Shown one piece after another: positions 12,667 through 24,862 of a stretch of 64,000 nucleotides of DNA. The stretch's first letter is position 1. Each line of letters starts with the position of its first letter. The translations under genes were made by a program, and so were the position numbers. The notes under the pieces were generated by a model. The model was given only the letters and a program-made list of their open reading frames with translations. It had not been told where the DNA came from and searched no databases. Source of the stretch: Bryum argenteum (lineage: Eukaryota > Streptophyta > Bryopsida > Bryales > Bryaceae); contig CM073325.1 in the NCBI GenBank assembly GCA_037043015.1, positions 6,055,001 through 6,119,000 on the forward strand, read 5' to 3'.

Positions 12667-12931
12667 GGCCGGACACTAAATCCAATCCATGTTCCCCCTT
12701 GGAATTTCCAAATATGGAGAGAGGCTAATAAAAGGCTGCCCGGTATTTTTTTTTTGTGTTTAAGGCCTTAAAATTCCAAGAAGAGGCCTCCCAGGGTAAA
12801 TTGGGGTTGAAGATCCCAGATTTTAAAAAATAATAAATAAATAAAAATGTCCTTGAGGGGGTCAAAAATGGAAAAACAAAAAACTGGGGCCTCACCTAAG
12901 TGGTGAACCCGGATTGGATTTAGTGAGCGGC
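12667..12931. mobile_element. hAT-type MITE, copy B
   Basis: About 265 bp. The left end is GGCCGGACACTAAATCC and the right end GGATTTAGTGAGCGGC. It is flanked by CATCTAAG at 12659-12666 and 12932-12939, an 8-bp target duplication. Internally it matches copy A at 3555-3817 in the reverse orientation, including the CTGCCCGGTATT and AAGGCCTTAAAATTCC segments. Confidence 0.88.
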
Positions 12932-13079
12932 CATCTAAGGTGGCAACGAGTCATTTCCGCTTGAATGTTGGATGCTACGGCAGCCAAATGTACATGAGAA
13001 CATGCGGACCATGTCATGCTCGCTCCTGTTGCATTGTAGACCATGCGTGCTTTTTGATGCATCAAATTTGACATTTACT

Positions 13080-13870
13080 TTGTTTGAATCATTGAAGGTG
13101 AGTGAGGCCCAAATCAGGTCGGTTTTGACTTTGGTCAGTTTCTGACTTAGTGTTTTTTTAGATCGTACGAAGTTGAAACCTCTTGCAAGTTGTAGAGTTT
13201 TTTTACAGCTTTCCGAAAAGTCATCTCATGCTCCGAAGTTCCTCATATTTTAGGAGATATTCACAGTTAAAGTTTGAGAACAACTGCCCCGAATTGCCCA
13301 AACGGCAGTATATATGTTCATTTATTCTCGTAATTTGCCCAAAATTGATTAAAACGTAGAAACTTCAAAAATTCACCAAAAATTGAGGATTTACTTTTTT
13401 TTTAAGTTCTGTTTTTTTTTCACATGTAGAAAAGGCATGATCTCACCGTTTGGATTTTCTGTTCATTAATGTTTTTTACATGTCTTTTTAATTGTTGAAA
13501 TTGGGCCTTTGTATTGGGATTTCAGCATGCATCGAAGTTTTATAAGTCCTACAAGGGTAAAAATTACATACTCACCTAGGAACGAGAATTTGAAGAGCCT
13601 CATATCACATTTCCTTTCAGATATGGTTCTTTTGGCGCCCAAACTTTACTTTGCCATTCTACAACATGGAAAAAAACTTTTTTTCTCAATTTTGAACGTT
13701 ACCATCTCACAAATGGTGAGAAATTTGAACCTCACATTTGGTGTCAATGTTCAATGTACAAGGTAGGTACTAGATCTTACGCTTACATACTTTAGAGCTT
13801 GTCAAAGTTCAAAACATTGCATCTTACATCAAAAGAGGGCAATTTTGAGGATTTTTGGATGTTTTGATGC
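13080..13870 (+). mobile_element. Degenerate TTAA-type element (800-bp family)
   Basis: Its internal sequence matches the 34721-35521 element: GTTGTAGAGTTTTTT, AAAGTCATCTCATG, CCTACAAGGGTAAAAATTAC and GATCTCACAAATGG, in the same order. Clear terminal repeats and TTAA ends are lost, so its limits are approximate. Confidence 0.6.
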
Positions 13871-15214
13871 CCACATTTACGGGTTAAGAAAATGTTTGTG
13901 TTGTTGACTTTGACCTCCCTTGAAATCTAGAGCCAAGAGTTTGCTTGTTTTTCACATGTATTTGATAATATCCAAAATGCAATCTTGAAAGATTTGACAA
14001 TTTTAGAGTTGACAATTTATGGCCGTTTGAGATCCTTGACTTTTGCCTTGGTAATGTCAATGTGGCATTAGAGTATGGTTCCCGGCAATACATTCCAAAG
14101 ATATGAATGGTGGTGTTGTGACGAAATATCGATCAAGCATACTCAATGAGTTGGTTTAGAGTTCCTTCTAATATTTATTGAGCTTCTTGTTGTTTTATTT
14201 TTATGTACTTCCTGAAGGGGAAAAAGAATCATGTCTAGAGGCCCCACCATGTAGAGAATTTTATACCATTTGCATTTGAACATTTAGTCATTCTCTAAAT
14301 TGTCATTACCAAGACTGCTACAATTGCTATCAACTTTGTACCACATATAACTCTTGCCAACCATGAAATAAGTTGTCGGCAACCACTAAAGTATGAAAAA
14401 ACTTCAAGAGCATCGCCATCAGCTCCGAGAAATGCAAGAGTAGTGTGCGAGGGAGGTCCGTTTCGAGCTTTCACAACCGGAAAACTACTCTATGCTTGTT
14501 TAAAAGAAGGTCTCTTGTGCAATCGCAGAATTCACAATTTCTCTGCACTCTCGCACACTTTGATTAGGGTTGTCTTACATGACACACTTTCGGTTATGTC
14601 AGTTTAAATTGTCGTGTTCAACATCTCCATCTAACATAGAGTTCGAGGGGAATGTCTGACCATACTAGAAAATGCATAGTAAAAACAATAATATTTGCTT
14701 TTTCAATGTTGTCTGCCTCTTGCAAGGATAAATATATATCTGACCGTCGTGTTTGTCTGACGTTCGACAGTGTCGCATAAGAAAACCCTGACTTTGATTG
14801 GTTGAGGCCTTGCAAGAGACGAGAATGTTGATAAAGCTACAATAAAATATAGCATAGATGCAAAAGAGGGAGAAATTGAATTGCAAGTATGGGTGGGTTG
14901 TAGGTACTGGAATGAGATTTTTTAAGGGCAAGAGAAACTCGAATTTGCAGGAAGAAGTTCACGTGATTGGAGCACAATGCTCTGGAAGAAACACAATCCA
15001 CAAAATCAACAATCATTCTCAATGTGCTTATCTATTATGTACTTATTAGTTGTTTTTAGAAGTCCATGCCATAAAATCACAATATCTTAGTATGAAGCAA
15101 GATTTTTTTTACCAAAACTAGACTTGATTTGGGAATCAACTCAAGTGATTTTTTTAGAGTTTGAGGAATATATGGCTCCTCAAACTCTCATCTTCTCATC
15201 CAAAATGTTGAATT
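13871..15214. other. Intergenic stretch with an old repeat fragment at its end
   Basis: No gene seen. About 15070-15214 (AAACTAGACTTGATTTGGGA, TATGGCTCCTCAAA) is a fragment of the family represented intact at 21834-22805; the next element has inserted beside it. Confidence 0.45.
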
Positions 15215-15218
15215 TTAA

Positions 15219-15478
15219 CCCCTAAAGGTCCAAGATAGCGGAAATCGATTTTTGGAATTTGTGCAGGGAGAAAATTCAGCCAACTTTGACCATTATAATC
15301 CCAAAATTGGAGAAAAATTAACGGTTCAAATTTGACATTCAAGAAAAGGGTCAAGTTAACTTCAAGATCCTACGGTTGGATCTTCTAATCGATGCTTAGA
15401 TTGAGTTTCTTTGCACCTGAAGCAGAAGAAGGTTCTTTTTGATAATCTAAACAATTTTGTATCGAGGACCTTTAGGGG
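15219..15478 (+). mobile_element. TTAA-flanked MITE, 260-bp family, copy 1
   Basis: 260 bp between TTAA at 15215-15218 and TTAA at 15479-15482. It begins CCCCTAAAGGTCC and ends GGACCTTTAGGGG, a 13-bp perfect inverted repeat. It contains the core ACTTCAAGATCCTACGGTTG. Same family as 18078, 22837, 31364 (inverted) and 40779. Confidence 0.92.
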
Positions 15479-15513
15479 TTAACATACCGTGCTTAGGTAA
15501 GCGTGTATGACGA

Positions 15514-15868
15514 GGCACCACAAGCCTTGGCTTGGTGGTTAGGGCTTAGGCCCCCAATGAGGAGGTCGTGGGTTCTATTCCCCATGCCGGCATGGTGCTC
15601 ACCACTATAGTCCACCCAACTATTGTGGGAGGTCCTTGGACCTTGTTGTATGGGTACCTCAAAGCCCTTTGGGGGATACTATGTCAAGTATCTTCAAGGC
15701 ATTAGTAACTAGGCTAAAAACTAGCGTAGTTATAGTGTCCACCCTCCAGAGGGGGGAGTAGTATTGGTCTAATTTCCCCTTGTCCGGTGGCCATCGGGAT
15801 ATTAGCAATACGAAACGACACTTCATTCACGCCGACCCCTTAGAATGGATCGGAGTTTCTATCTATCT
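15514..15868 (+). mobile_element. tRNA-derived SINE, full length, second copy
   Basis: 355 bp flanked by a perfect 14-bp duplication, AGCGTGTATGACGA, at 15500-15513 and 15869-15882. Both start (GGCACCACAAGCC) and tail (CTATCTATCT) agree with the copy at 2449-2809, which fixes the element's true ends. A and B boxes are preserved. Confidence 0.94.
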
Positions 15869-16123
15869 AGCGTGTATGACGAAAGTAAAGCGTGGGTGCC
15901 TATAAAGAGGGGAAAAAAAAGAACTTCAGCCGTCAGCAGCTAAAGTGCAGCAACCTCAATTAATTGAAAGAATGTGAAAAGTGATCTCAAAAAGGCAACA
16001 AATACACCCATTTTGGCACTTTTGAGCGTCAAATTCTCGTATTCATAATGATGACATGGCAATCAAATCCTGACACCCTGGAAAAGCAATGCACGTGCAC
16101 CTCTTTCCTCACCCTCCAATTAA

Positions 16124-17047
16124 CCCCTAAAAATCCAGGAAAGCCGATTCGGTTTTCTGAGATTTCGGGCAGCTCATTTTAAGCATTTAAACTGATATTT
16201 TTGCCTAAGATTTTTATTGGGTGCTCCACATGCAGTAATGTGTATGTGGTAAAATTTTCAAAGTCAAATTTTAATTTTATAACCTTCATCTAGAAATTTT
16301 AGGTTTCAAATCCAAATCGGGCAGTTTAAAATAATTTTTTTTAATTTTTTTTTTTTTAGAAATATGTTCATTACCAAATTACTATTCAAATTCCAATGTG
16401 TCCGAAGTCAAAAAGTTTACCAATTTTACAAGGGCAGCCTCCAAAACTTTCAAAAACAATCTTCACAATTTCTAGTAATTTTACAATTTTTCTTTCAAAA
16501 ATTGCCAAAATTCGAGATTTTGGATTTTTTCCAAGATTTTTTTCAAAATTCACATTATCATAAATGCACCTTCTCACCGTCGAGATTTTTCTCAAACTAA
16601 ATATATCATACGTGGTGCTTGTTTTACTATATGGTTGTTTTTAGACCTTCTTTCATAAAATATTTTACATTAAGGTCAAAAAGTGGAATTGGTCTCTAAA
16701 ATTTTGCATGAGCATAACCAACTTGAATACCTACATGAAAAAAAATGAGGGAAAAATATTTGGAATAACAATCATCAAGTTGCCCTTGGCACCATTTAGA
16801 CAATGCCTCTCACGCAGTGGCAAAAAAAAAGTGTTGGTCAAACTTTGATTGTTATGATCTCACAAATGAAAAACATCCAACGGTTGAAATTTTGACCAGT
16901 CCTTTGTATACAAGTTAGGTACAAGATCTTACGGTTCAAAGTCTAAAACCAGAAAAAAAAGTTTCTCCATTTCCCCATCTCCCAACGAAGGTGAAAAATG
17001 GCAGTTTTTGGTTCTGGAGGTCGAGGAAACCCCTGGATTTTTAGGGG
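16124..17047 (+). mobile_element. TTAA-flanked element, 924 bp, non-palindromic
   Basis: Bounded by TTAA at 16120-16123 and 17048-17051. The terminal repeat CCCCTAAAAATCCAGG is matched at the right end by CCTGGATTTTTAGGGG. The left half matches the arms of the foldback element at 33227-34111. The right part carries the shared core (GATCTCACAAATGAAAAACA, later TACAAGATCTTACGGTT). No coding frame of useful length. Confidence 0.88.
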
Positions 17048-17051
17048 TTAA

Positions 17052-18073
17052 ACCGGGAAAAACAAAAAATAACTCTTTTGTTCTCACATGCATTAATACA
17101 CCCCCCCCCCCCCCATCATTGGCAATTTAATTTCCACGTCAGCCTCTCTTATCACAATTTATGCCTCTCCTCCTCTTGCCAAGTCGCCCTTTCTAGTACC
17201 TCACAAACCCACTTTTAAGAGATACTTATACCTTTAAGAGTGATCATTACAGGTTTAGTAAAAAAAAAGTTGATTGTAGTCATTGGTCATTCTTTAAGAT
17301 GTTATTGGGTTTAGTTTTGGTCTATCTTTTCTTCGTGAAATTTTTGGCATTTTTTACCATTGTATGAGCCAAGATATGTTTTTGAGGAATTGTTCTTGGT
17401 ACAACAGAGCCATTGAGATGAAGATGAACAACTTTCTAGTTGGTAATCATTCGATTGCAAATTTCATGTTGGTAGAATTTTCACTTCAAAGTGAAAATGG
17501 TAGTTTTTTGTAACTCTTTTGGGCACCAAATCGTTACAATCACGCAATCTAAAAGGTCCCATGAGTCAAGTTTTGGTCCACATGATCTAAAACAAGTCTC
17601 TTACCAGTTTGTACAATTGAAATCTAAAATAGCTTATCTTTAAGGTTAATTCATCAACTTTAGGCAAAACCTAAGAGAGAGAGAGGGTCAAATTATTACA
17701 CAACATTGTAAAAAAGTGTACAGTTTCCATTCATATTTTTACGAAAAGTGTCTCGTTCTACCAAATCATAGTGAAATGAGTCATTTCATCTTGGTGAAAA
17801 CTCCACACTTGTCCACTACATATAATGTTGGTGTCTTTTACAAAGCTTGAATTGAAGTCTCCAATCTTCGTCACTTCCACAAAATGAAGTATAAAAATAA
17901 TCTCTACGAAAAAAGAATTCAAGTACAAGGAAAGATTCATATTGACAAAGGAATTTCAAGGAAACATCCAAATATTTGACGATGATAATCATTAAATCAT
18001 CTCTAACTCGAAGTAATTTTTGCATGCACTATCCAAATCACACGTTCTTTGATGCATCGGAACCTTCTCACAC
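17052..18073 (-). mobile_element. Inverted relic of the 970-bp TTAA family plus unassigned DNA
   Basis: About 17260-17700, read on the minus strand, resembles the interior of 21834-22805: GGTCCACATGATCT, AAGATGAAGATGAAC and TTTCACTTCAAAGTGAAAAT are seen on the plus strand. The ends are lost. A 14-base C run lies at 17101-17114. No gene seen. Confidence 0.55.
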
Positions 18074-18077
18074 TTAA

Positions 18078-18318
18078 CCCCTAAAGGTCCTGGAAAGCGA
18101 AAACTGCTTTTTGGAGTCCAAAATTCAGCCAACTTTGACCATTATAATCTCACAAATGAAGAAGAATCAACGGTTCAATTTTGGCAAGTGAGTGAAAGGT
18201 TAAGTTAACTTCAAGATCCTACGGTTGGATCTTCCAAATAATTCTTAGATTGAGAGTTTTTAGGCCTGAAGTAAGGGAATGTCCATTTTTACAATTTTGC
18301 ATCAAGAACCTTTAGGGG
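18078..18318 (+). mobile_element. TTAA-flanked MITE, 260-bp family, copy 2
   Basis: 241 bp between TTAA at 18074-18077 and 18319-18322. It starts CCCCTAAAGGTCC and ends AACCTTTAGGGG. The interior has CAACTTTGACCATTATAATC and the core CAAGATCCTACGGTTGGATC. A short deletion relative to the copy at 15219 explains the smaller size. Confidence 0.9.
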
Positions 18319-18322
18319 TTAA

Positions 18323-20688
18323 CTACCATTATAGGTGTCTTTTACCAGACACCATCTTCACTCCTGCATGTAGGAATCAATGAATGAATCAAAGCAAGCT
18401 GTGTTTTCATTAACTGCAGGATGGGCAGACCTAAATTTGAGAGGTTTGCATAATTACGCAATTTTTAACATTGCATGGTGGAAGTAGTATCCCATACCCT
18501 TGTATTTAATCACCTCATCCAACTAATGATTAAGTGGTGGGCTTCATGTGGCATTGGCTCAATTGTCATACACTCCATGCATTGGTGCTCTCCCTTTTTG
18601 AACAAGCACTACCAAGTGGCATTGCTAGAGAGGCCCTTCTAACAACATCATTTAAGTTGCAGCCATTTCTTCAAATAACCGAAACTTACATCATGAATTT
18701 ACCCCGTTTACATGGATGTCGACAAGTGCAAGTTTTTACATGTGGGTAGCCACCACTTTTATTTTTTTACAATAATTAATGTATTTATCGATTGAAGAAT
18801 ACATCTCCACCATTTTATCGCACTTCTATAACGTTGTAAAGGAGTAAGACTTATTATCGGGCATTTTGCTTAATCATGTTGATATGAAACACTTGGAGGG
18901 CCTTGGGGTCCAAATGATTCTCAAGAGCAATTTCAAAATAATTTTGCACCTCTTCAAAAATTCTATGGGGAAAAAAAAGAACTATGTTCTTGAATGCATC
19001 TCAATGAGAAGATTCTTGAAAGCTTTCTTTTCTATTTTTTAAAAATTCCTTTAATTTTATGATTTTTTCAAATCTTTTCGAATTGAGATGAAGAGATGAC
19101 ATTTTACCAGAATAGAATATTCTTATGGAGACCCAGGGTCCCGCCAACAAGTTCATATATCCAATCAGAGATTCGAGTACTTTGATTAGATATTGAATAA
19201 GAAATTTAACAAAAGCAAAGTCATCATTTCTCCCGTAGTTTTTAAAGTATGTAACTTGAAAATGTCCATACTCCCCCTCTCAAAATTGCGCATTCTTCTG
19301 AATCACCTTTTGTGACTTGTGGCCATTAAATTCTGCCATGTGTTTTAGGAGGAGGAAAAAACTCTTGTCCCCAATGGTTGAGGAATCTAACTCTCAATAG
19401 TCTATAGGCCATGATACCTCATTGTATACTATGTCCTCTTATCACCAACGACCTTTCTAGAATATTAGGTTTAAGGGAATATATAAACGTTGGAATTCCA
19501 TCACCTAGTTACTTCATTGAGCCTTGGGAAACTTAACATCTTGTTAGGGATCTCAACCCCTAAACGTCTCAAAGTACCTCTGCAGCTAGTAGAATACAAT
19601 GTATTTGAAGTGGATCGACCACCTACCTTTACTGGGTTTGATCTCAAGAGAGAAATTGGAATATAAATTTACGCAATTCTAGTGAGCTATTGAAATTCCA
19701 AATTGAAGCTTCTTGTTGGTAGCGAATGCCACTTATACAACATCGTATCTACTATTCCCATGGGACATTTAGGGCTAAATATTTACATTTCGCTTAACTC
19801 AACATCCAATATATAAATAAAAAAAATAAAAAATTACAATCCTTACTAAACGCCAAGCCACTATTTCATAAGTGCCAAAAAAACTTACAAGGATAATGGT
19901 AATAAGAAATCCAAATACTCAAGTACTACTTGAGAAAAGGTAACAGTATTCATCCAAATAAGTTTTGTTTCTTATTTGAGCCCCTGAAATGGCATTGAGT
20001 ATTGACCAACTTTGAGGATAAAAAGGCAGAAGTAATCATTTAAGTTTTAGCTCTTTACAGCACATGCCTTATATAGGAACATAGTTGAAGATGCATCCAA
20101 TTACTATACACCTAAGGGCTATGTCACATGGGACATGAAGGGCATATTAGGAAGCATCTCAATTCATAGCTATAGAGGTGCCTTTTTAAAATCCATGGCC
20201 ATTCTACACCATTAAAATTTTAAATTTTACTTTTACAACTTTTTTCATGATTTTTAGCTTTTTAAATCTTAATTCTAAAAAAAATTGTGACCAATTTGGA
20301 CATGAGGTGTGTCCACCTTGATATTCTTTTCGTCCATGTCACTGGCCCAATCCCCAGGTACATGATTATGAGCAATCTATGTAGCTTTTGGGTTCATCAA
20401 TATGGTGAGACCCACAAATATGCCCACAAAAAAGTTGGAAATTGATTCATTGTATATATTCTACAAGAGTTTGAGAAGCATAGTTGAGGTACAACAATGA
20501 GTGTGATGCATGCAATTCCTCTAATAGTTTATTCGAATTTTTTCTTTTTTCTTCTTTTTCATATAAAAATTTCATGTAAAAACAAATTCCGCCATGTTTA
20601 GCAAAGTTGGACAAACATAATTTTTAGATCAATATCTTCATTTAGTCTCAAGTGTAGTGTTTGAAATAGTGTTGTATTGCGGGTAAGC
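18323..20688. other. Intergenic region, nothing recognised
   Basis: AT-rich, with no supported coding exon, RNA or element ends over about 2.4 kb. Confidence 0.45.
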
Positions 20689-20888
20689 GTTCGTAGCAGC
20701 TACCAAGGAGGATGTAGGAGGGGTAATGAGCCCCCTAAGTTTTTGATGTATAGACATTAAATGCCAAGGAGTAGGCTTCCAAGGGTAATTTGGGGTCGCA
20801 GACCTCAAATTTGAATTCAAAATTATCAAAAACAGCCTTGGGAGGCCCCCATGGATTCTAGGGTGCCTCCTTGGTAGCTGCTACGAAC
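20689..20888. mobile_element. MITE-like inverted-repeat element
   Basis: 200 bp whose ends are a near-perfect 23-bp inverted repeat: GTTCGTAGCAGCTACCAAGG at the left, CCTTGGTAGCTGCTACGAAC at the right. The interior (AAGGAGTAGGCTTCCAAGGG, GGGGTCGCAGACC) has no coding frame. I could not identify a clean target duplication, so the superfamily is unassigned. Confidence 0.7.
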
Positions 20889-21684
20889 CATTGCCCTTGT
20901 ATTGCCACCATGAGTTTCACTAATATCTCCCCCAACATGGTACAAATCTTAGCGGGATGAATCATTGAGCTCGATGAAGATACCACACTTATGCACCATA
21001 TGGACGTGGAGGTAAGGTCATGGTGTTAACGTTAGCGGAGGTAGGGAGTTTTGTGTTTCCACTTACATACTTAAAAGTCTAGTTGGATGTAAATCAAGTA
21101 GTAACCTGCGCAGTTAGCAACAAATTACGTGAGAGGAGGGGAAGTGCTTCATAATAAGTGCAACTACTAGATACTGTGGAAGTTGTGATATGTAACCGAG
21201 CAACTATATAATATTTTGGGAGACCTTGTGTTTCGCACTAATCAAGATCGATATGGAGACCGGCTCTCAAGGCAGGAATCTAGTGCTAATTTGGGGGCAC
21301 AATAACTTCTCCAAGAGAGCCTCTTTTGTCATGTCATGTCACTTTGTAACTAGACAAGCCATATGTGGAACCCTCAGGATTCATAACATCGTAGTTACAC
21401 ATATGCATTAATGGTGGAGATGGGTCATCAACAATCTCATCCAACACCGTGCGAAAGCAATGTTTTTTTTCTTTTCTTTTAATTTTAATTTTTAAATTTT
21501 TTAAATTTTTATGTGAGGGCAATTAGGCTTCCTTCCACTCAATTACATATCTACAAGTGGAAATGGAGCTCTAGCCATTGGTACAATGCAAAGTGCTCTT
21601 AAATTAAATATTTCTGAAAATCATTCACGGTCTTAAATGTGCATATGTGAAGGTATTAGATTCTTCGATGTACTCATAAGGCAT

Positions 21685-21783
21685 ACACAAAGATGGCCAC
21701 TGTAGAACACATAAAGATGGCTAATGTAGAACACACAAAGATGACCCATGTAGAACACACAAAGATGGCAAATGTAGAACACC
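21685..21783 (+). repeat. 24-bp minisatellite, 4 copies
   Basis: AAAGATGG recurs at 21689, 21713, 21737 and 21761, exactly 24 bases apart. The unit reads ACACAAAGATGGC-AATGTAGA with a few substitutions. Confidence 0.85.
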
Positions 21784-21833
21784 TAAATCCATAACGATAC
21801 AAACAAATGCAATGAAACAAGGATGAATATTAA

Positions 21834-22805
21834 CCCCTAAACGTCCCAGCCTATTTTTAGCAGAAAAACACATTTCCATAAAAATCGTCATAGATGAAAA
21901 TGAAGAGAAGCTAATAAGATCTCAACCGTACAAACTTGTAATAGACTTATCCAAGATCATGTGGACCAAAATTTGAGTCATGAGGCCTTATAGATCGGGA
22001 GATCATAATATATTAATACTAAAAAAAAACTGCAAAATTTCATCATTTTCACTTTGAGGTGGAAATGCTACCAATATAACTATTGCAATGAAAAAGTCAC
22101 CAACTAGAAAGATGTTCACCTTCATCTTAATAAGTCCTTTACCCAACAAAAATTCATCAAAAAAATTTCTTGGCTCAAATAAAAGCCATGCAATGGTAAA
22201 AACTGCCGAAAAATTTACAAAGGAAAAATAGTCCAAAACTAGACCCTTTGCATTCAATTTCATGCCTTATGTTCAAAACATCTTCAATCTTGTTAAGGTT
22301 TCTACCACTTAGACTAGACTCTAATTGGAGGCCATTCCAAAAAATTAAGTTGAAATCCAACGGTGGATGAAGGAGATATAGCTCCTCAAATATCATCCAT
22401 TTTCTCACTTTTTCTGTTGACAAAACATCATTGCAAATCCAATAGCAAAATCATTTGGATCAAAAAACTTCTCACTACAAAGTTGTTAAGAATCACCTTA
22501 AAATCATGACCATGAAAAAAAATTCATGGAAAACTATTTTTAATTTCACATAATTGGCTTGCAATGGTAATACATGCCCCATGATTGGAAACTCAAAAAC
22601 AAGAGCTATCTTCACTAAAGTGCATTCCATTAATTCATACTTTATTGTATGGGCTTGCAAATTTTACGACACAAACTAGACTTGATTTGGAACCCAACAC
22701 AAGCGATTTCATCCAAAACGGAGTTTGGATGAAAGCGTTATGGCTCTTCAAAGTTTCTGCCCTCCATCCAAAATGTAGAAAAACGACATTGGGGACGTTT
22801 AGGGG
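21834..22805 (+). mobile_element. TTAA-flanked element, 972 bp
   Basis: Bounded by TTAA at 21830-21833 and 22806-22809. Left end CCCCTAAACGTCCC, right end GGGGACGTTTAGGGG (14-bp inverted repeat). Reading frames are broken, so it is non-autonomous. Degenerate relatives occur at 17.3 kb (inverted), 31.7, 36.8, 48.2 and 62.2 kb, making this the best-preserved member here. Confidence 0.87.
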
Positions 22806-22836
22806 TTAAGTAAGTTCAATTGTTAAATTATATTAA

Positions 22837-23096
22837 CCCCTAAAGATCCAAGAAAGCCGAAATGGCTTTTTGGGATTTCCGCAGGGAAAAAAGTCAGCCA
22901 ACATCGACCATTATATTCTCAAAATTGGAGAACAATTAACTTTTCAAATTTGACATATGAGTAAAGGGTCAAGTTAACTTCAAGATCCTATAGATGGATC
23001 TTCTAATTAATACTTAGATTGAGTATTTTTAAGCCTGAAGTAGAAGAAGGTCTTTTGTGATAATTTAATCAATTTTGTATAAAAGATCTTTAGGGG
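22837..23096 (+). mobile_element. TTAA-flanked MITE, 260-bp family, copy 3
   Basis: 260 bp between TTAA at 22833-22836 and 23097-23100, with ends CCCCTAAAGATCC and AGATCTTTAGGGG. It lies only 27 bp downstream of the previous TTAA element. It has the same length as the copy at 15219. Confidence 0.9.
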
Positions 23097-23132
23097 TTAA
23101 GTAACTCAACTTTCCAAAATTGTTGAAGCAAC

Positions 23133-23325
23133 ATTTTTTTTTTTTTTTTTTTGATAACACACGAATTGCTTTCTGCAACTCGCGGCAAAGCTGACAAATT
23201 GCTTCGAGGCAATCCATCGCCGGGGTTTCCATCCGGAAGAGTTGAGATTTTACGGCGACCGGAGTCGAACCGCCAACCTCTAGGTCCCCAGGCTAACACC
23301 CAAAGGTACCACTCACCATCATCTG
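23133..23325 (-). mobile_element. Poly(A)-tailed tRNA-derived SINE (second SINE type)
   Basis: On the minus strand it starts near 23320 with an A-box-like TGGTGAGTGG (23309-23318 reversed). A perfect B box, GGTTCGACTCC, follows at 23261-23271, and it ends in a 19-base poly(A), seen as T at 23134-23152. The head does not fold into a complete tRNA cloverleaf, so I call it a SINE and not a tRNA gene. No target duplication was established, so the boundaries are approximate. Confidence 0.65.
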
Positions 23326-23819
23326 GTAGTTTATAAAGGTCATTCCGGACCTAGCAACATTTACATGGTTCCTTCCGAACTGGGGAGTCAATAGAAATCG
23401 TGAAGGTTATGTCAAAGATCACTGTAGCTACGGCTTGCTTATCAATAAGTCAACCTCCATATTTTTACACTCCTCTTAAAATCTTAAAATCACAGACCGC
23501 CTCTCCTCCAGTCCAGGGTCAAATTATAGTCACTTTTACCACAACAAAGTCATAAATATCCAAGATTATTCCAGTAAAATCTAATTTATTCCAGCCACTT
23601 TTTTTCTGTACTTACATCTCAAAGGTAATGTACAAGCTAATGTCCTTTATACCGTCATTCCAAAGCTTTAGTCATATCAGGAACAATCAATGTAAGGCAG
23701 TTAATTCATTGTCAACAATAATCTCGAAATTACACCCAAAAAAAAAAAAATCACATAAAATTATAAGTATTTATCTCAACAACACAAGAACAGCAATGAG
23801 CTGGTTATAAATGGGCAAT

Positions 23820-24300
23820 CAAGGATATTGAATTCTAAACAACCCAAAGCCTTCCTTAAATGTTTTCAAGACCTTGGTTCTTTGTGAGTTCACTACACAA
23901 GAGTTTTTGTTGTTAAGTTAGTTCCGAAACCAAAACATTAAATGTCACACTTTACAATACTAATCTTCAAAACATAACTCTAAATGTTACGAGTATAAAA
24001 TTTTCCTTGGAAGAGAGTGCTGCAAGTGATGCAATTGGTGGCTTGAAAATGAACTGTAACATTAATTGCAATACATATGTTGGATTGCAAGAAAGATTCA
24101 CAAGGATATTGAATTCTAAACAATCCGACACCTTTTGAGATTCATTCTACACAAGCATTCCAAAGTCACACATTACAGAATCAATTTTTACATAGAACTC
24201 CAGATGTATGAGTAAGGAACTTTTCTTGGGAGAGAAAGATATTGAAAGTGTTGCAATTGGTGGCTTGAAAAAAGAACATTAATTGCAATGTTGGATGAAA
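23820..24300 (+). repeat. Diverged direct repeat, two copies about 283 bp apart
   Basis: AAGGATATTGAATTCTAAAC at about 23822 and again at about 24104, followed in both by GCAATTGGTGGCTTGAAAA and TTAATTGCAAT segments in the same order. A weaker relative is near 37.1-37.3 kb. Its nature is unknown. Confidence 0.55.
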
Positions 24301-24862
24301 GTCAGCTCTACTGTCAAAAGAGTTGATATATGGCATACACTAATCAATAGAGATGCACATTCCAAGTTCAAAAGTGTCACTCGATTAGCACCATTGATGA
24401 AAGTCATAACGCAACGTGCACAGTGGCAGTTAAAATCCTATCGACCAACGGCGAATAAGATGAGATATCATTGCTCATAATCCCCTTTACAGCAAGTGCT
24501 AGTTGAGATCGATAAAGCCAGATGCAACAAAACTAGCTCTCATAACGACATGCAAATGGAAACAAAAAACCAACAGACAGTCATAATAGATTTAACTCAT
24601 GATCATAGATAACCTCTGGATCTAACCTTTATTGGCTAGAGTGTTGTAAACAACCCTGTGCAAAAAATGGTATATGGTACAATGGTTGGTAGCTCCGCTT
24701 GCTCACTATCATCATCAACACTAGTCTAGTGAAAAACTGTCTTTTTGTTGCTCTTCAGGTAAGCTGGTTCGACATCCCCGGCGACTCTGGCTGGGGACGA
24801 AAAAAAAAGAAAAGGGGGACAAAATTGATGGGGTCAAAAAACTATGACATTCTTCAAGATTG

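Noticed and set aside
23200..23325. Possible minus-strand tRNA gene
   Set aside because: It has a perfect B box but no complete cloverleaf, and it ends in poly(A); a SINE explains it better.
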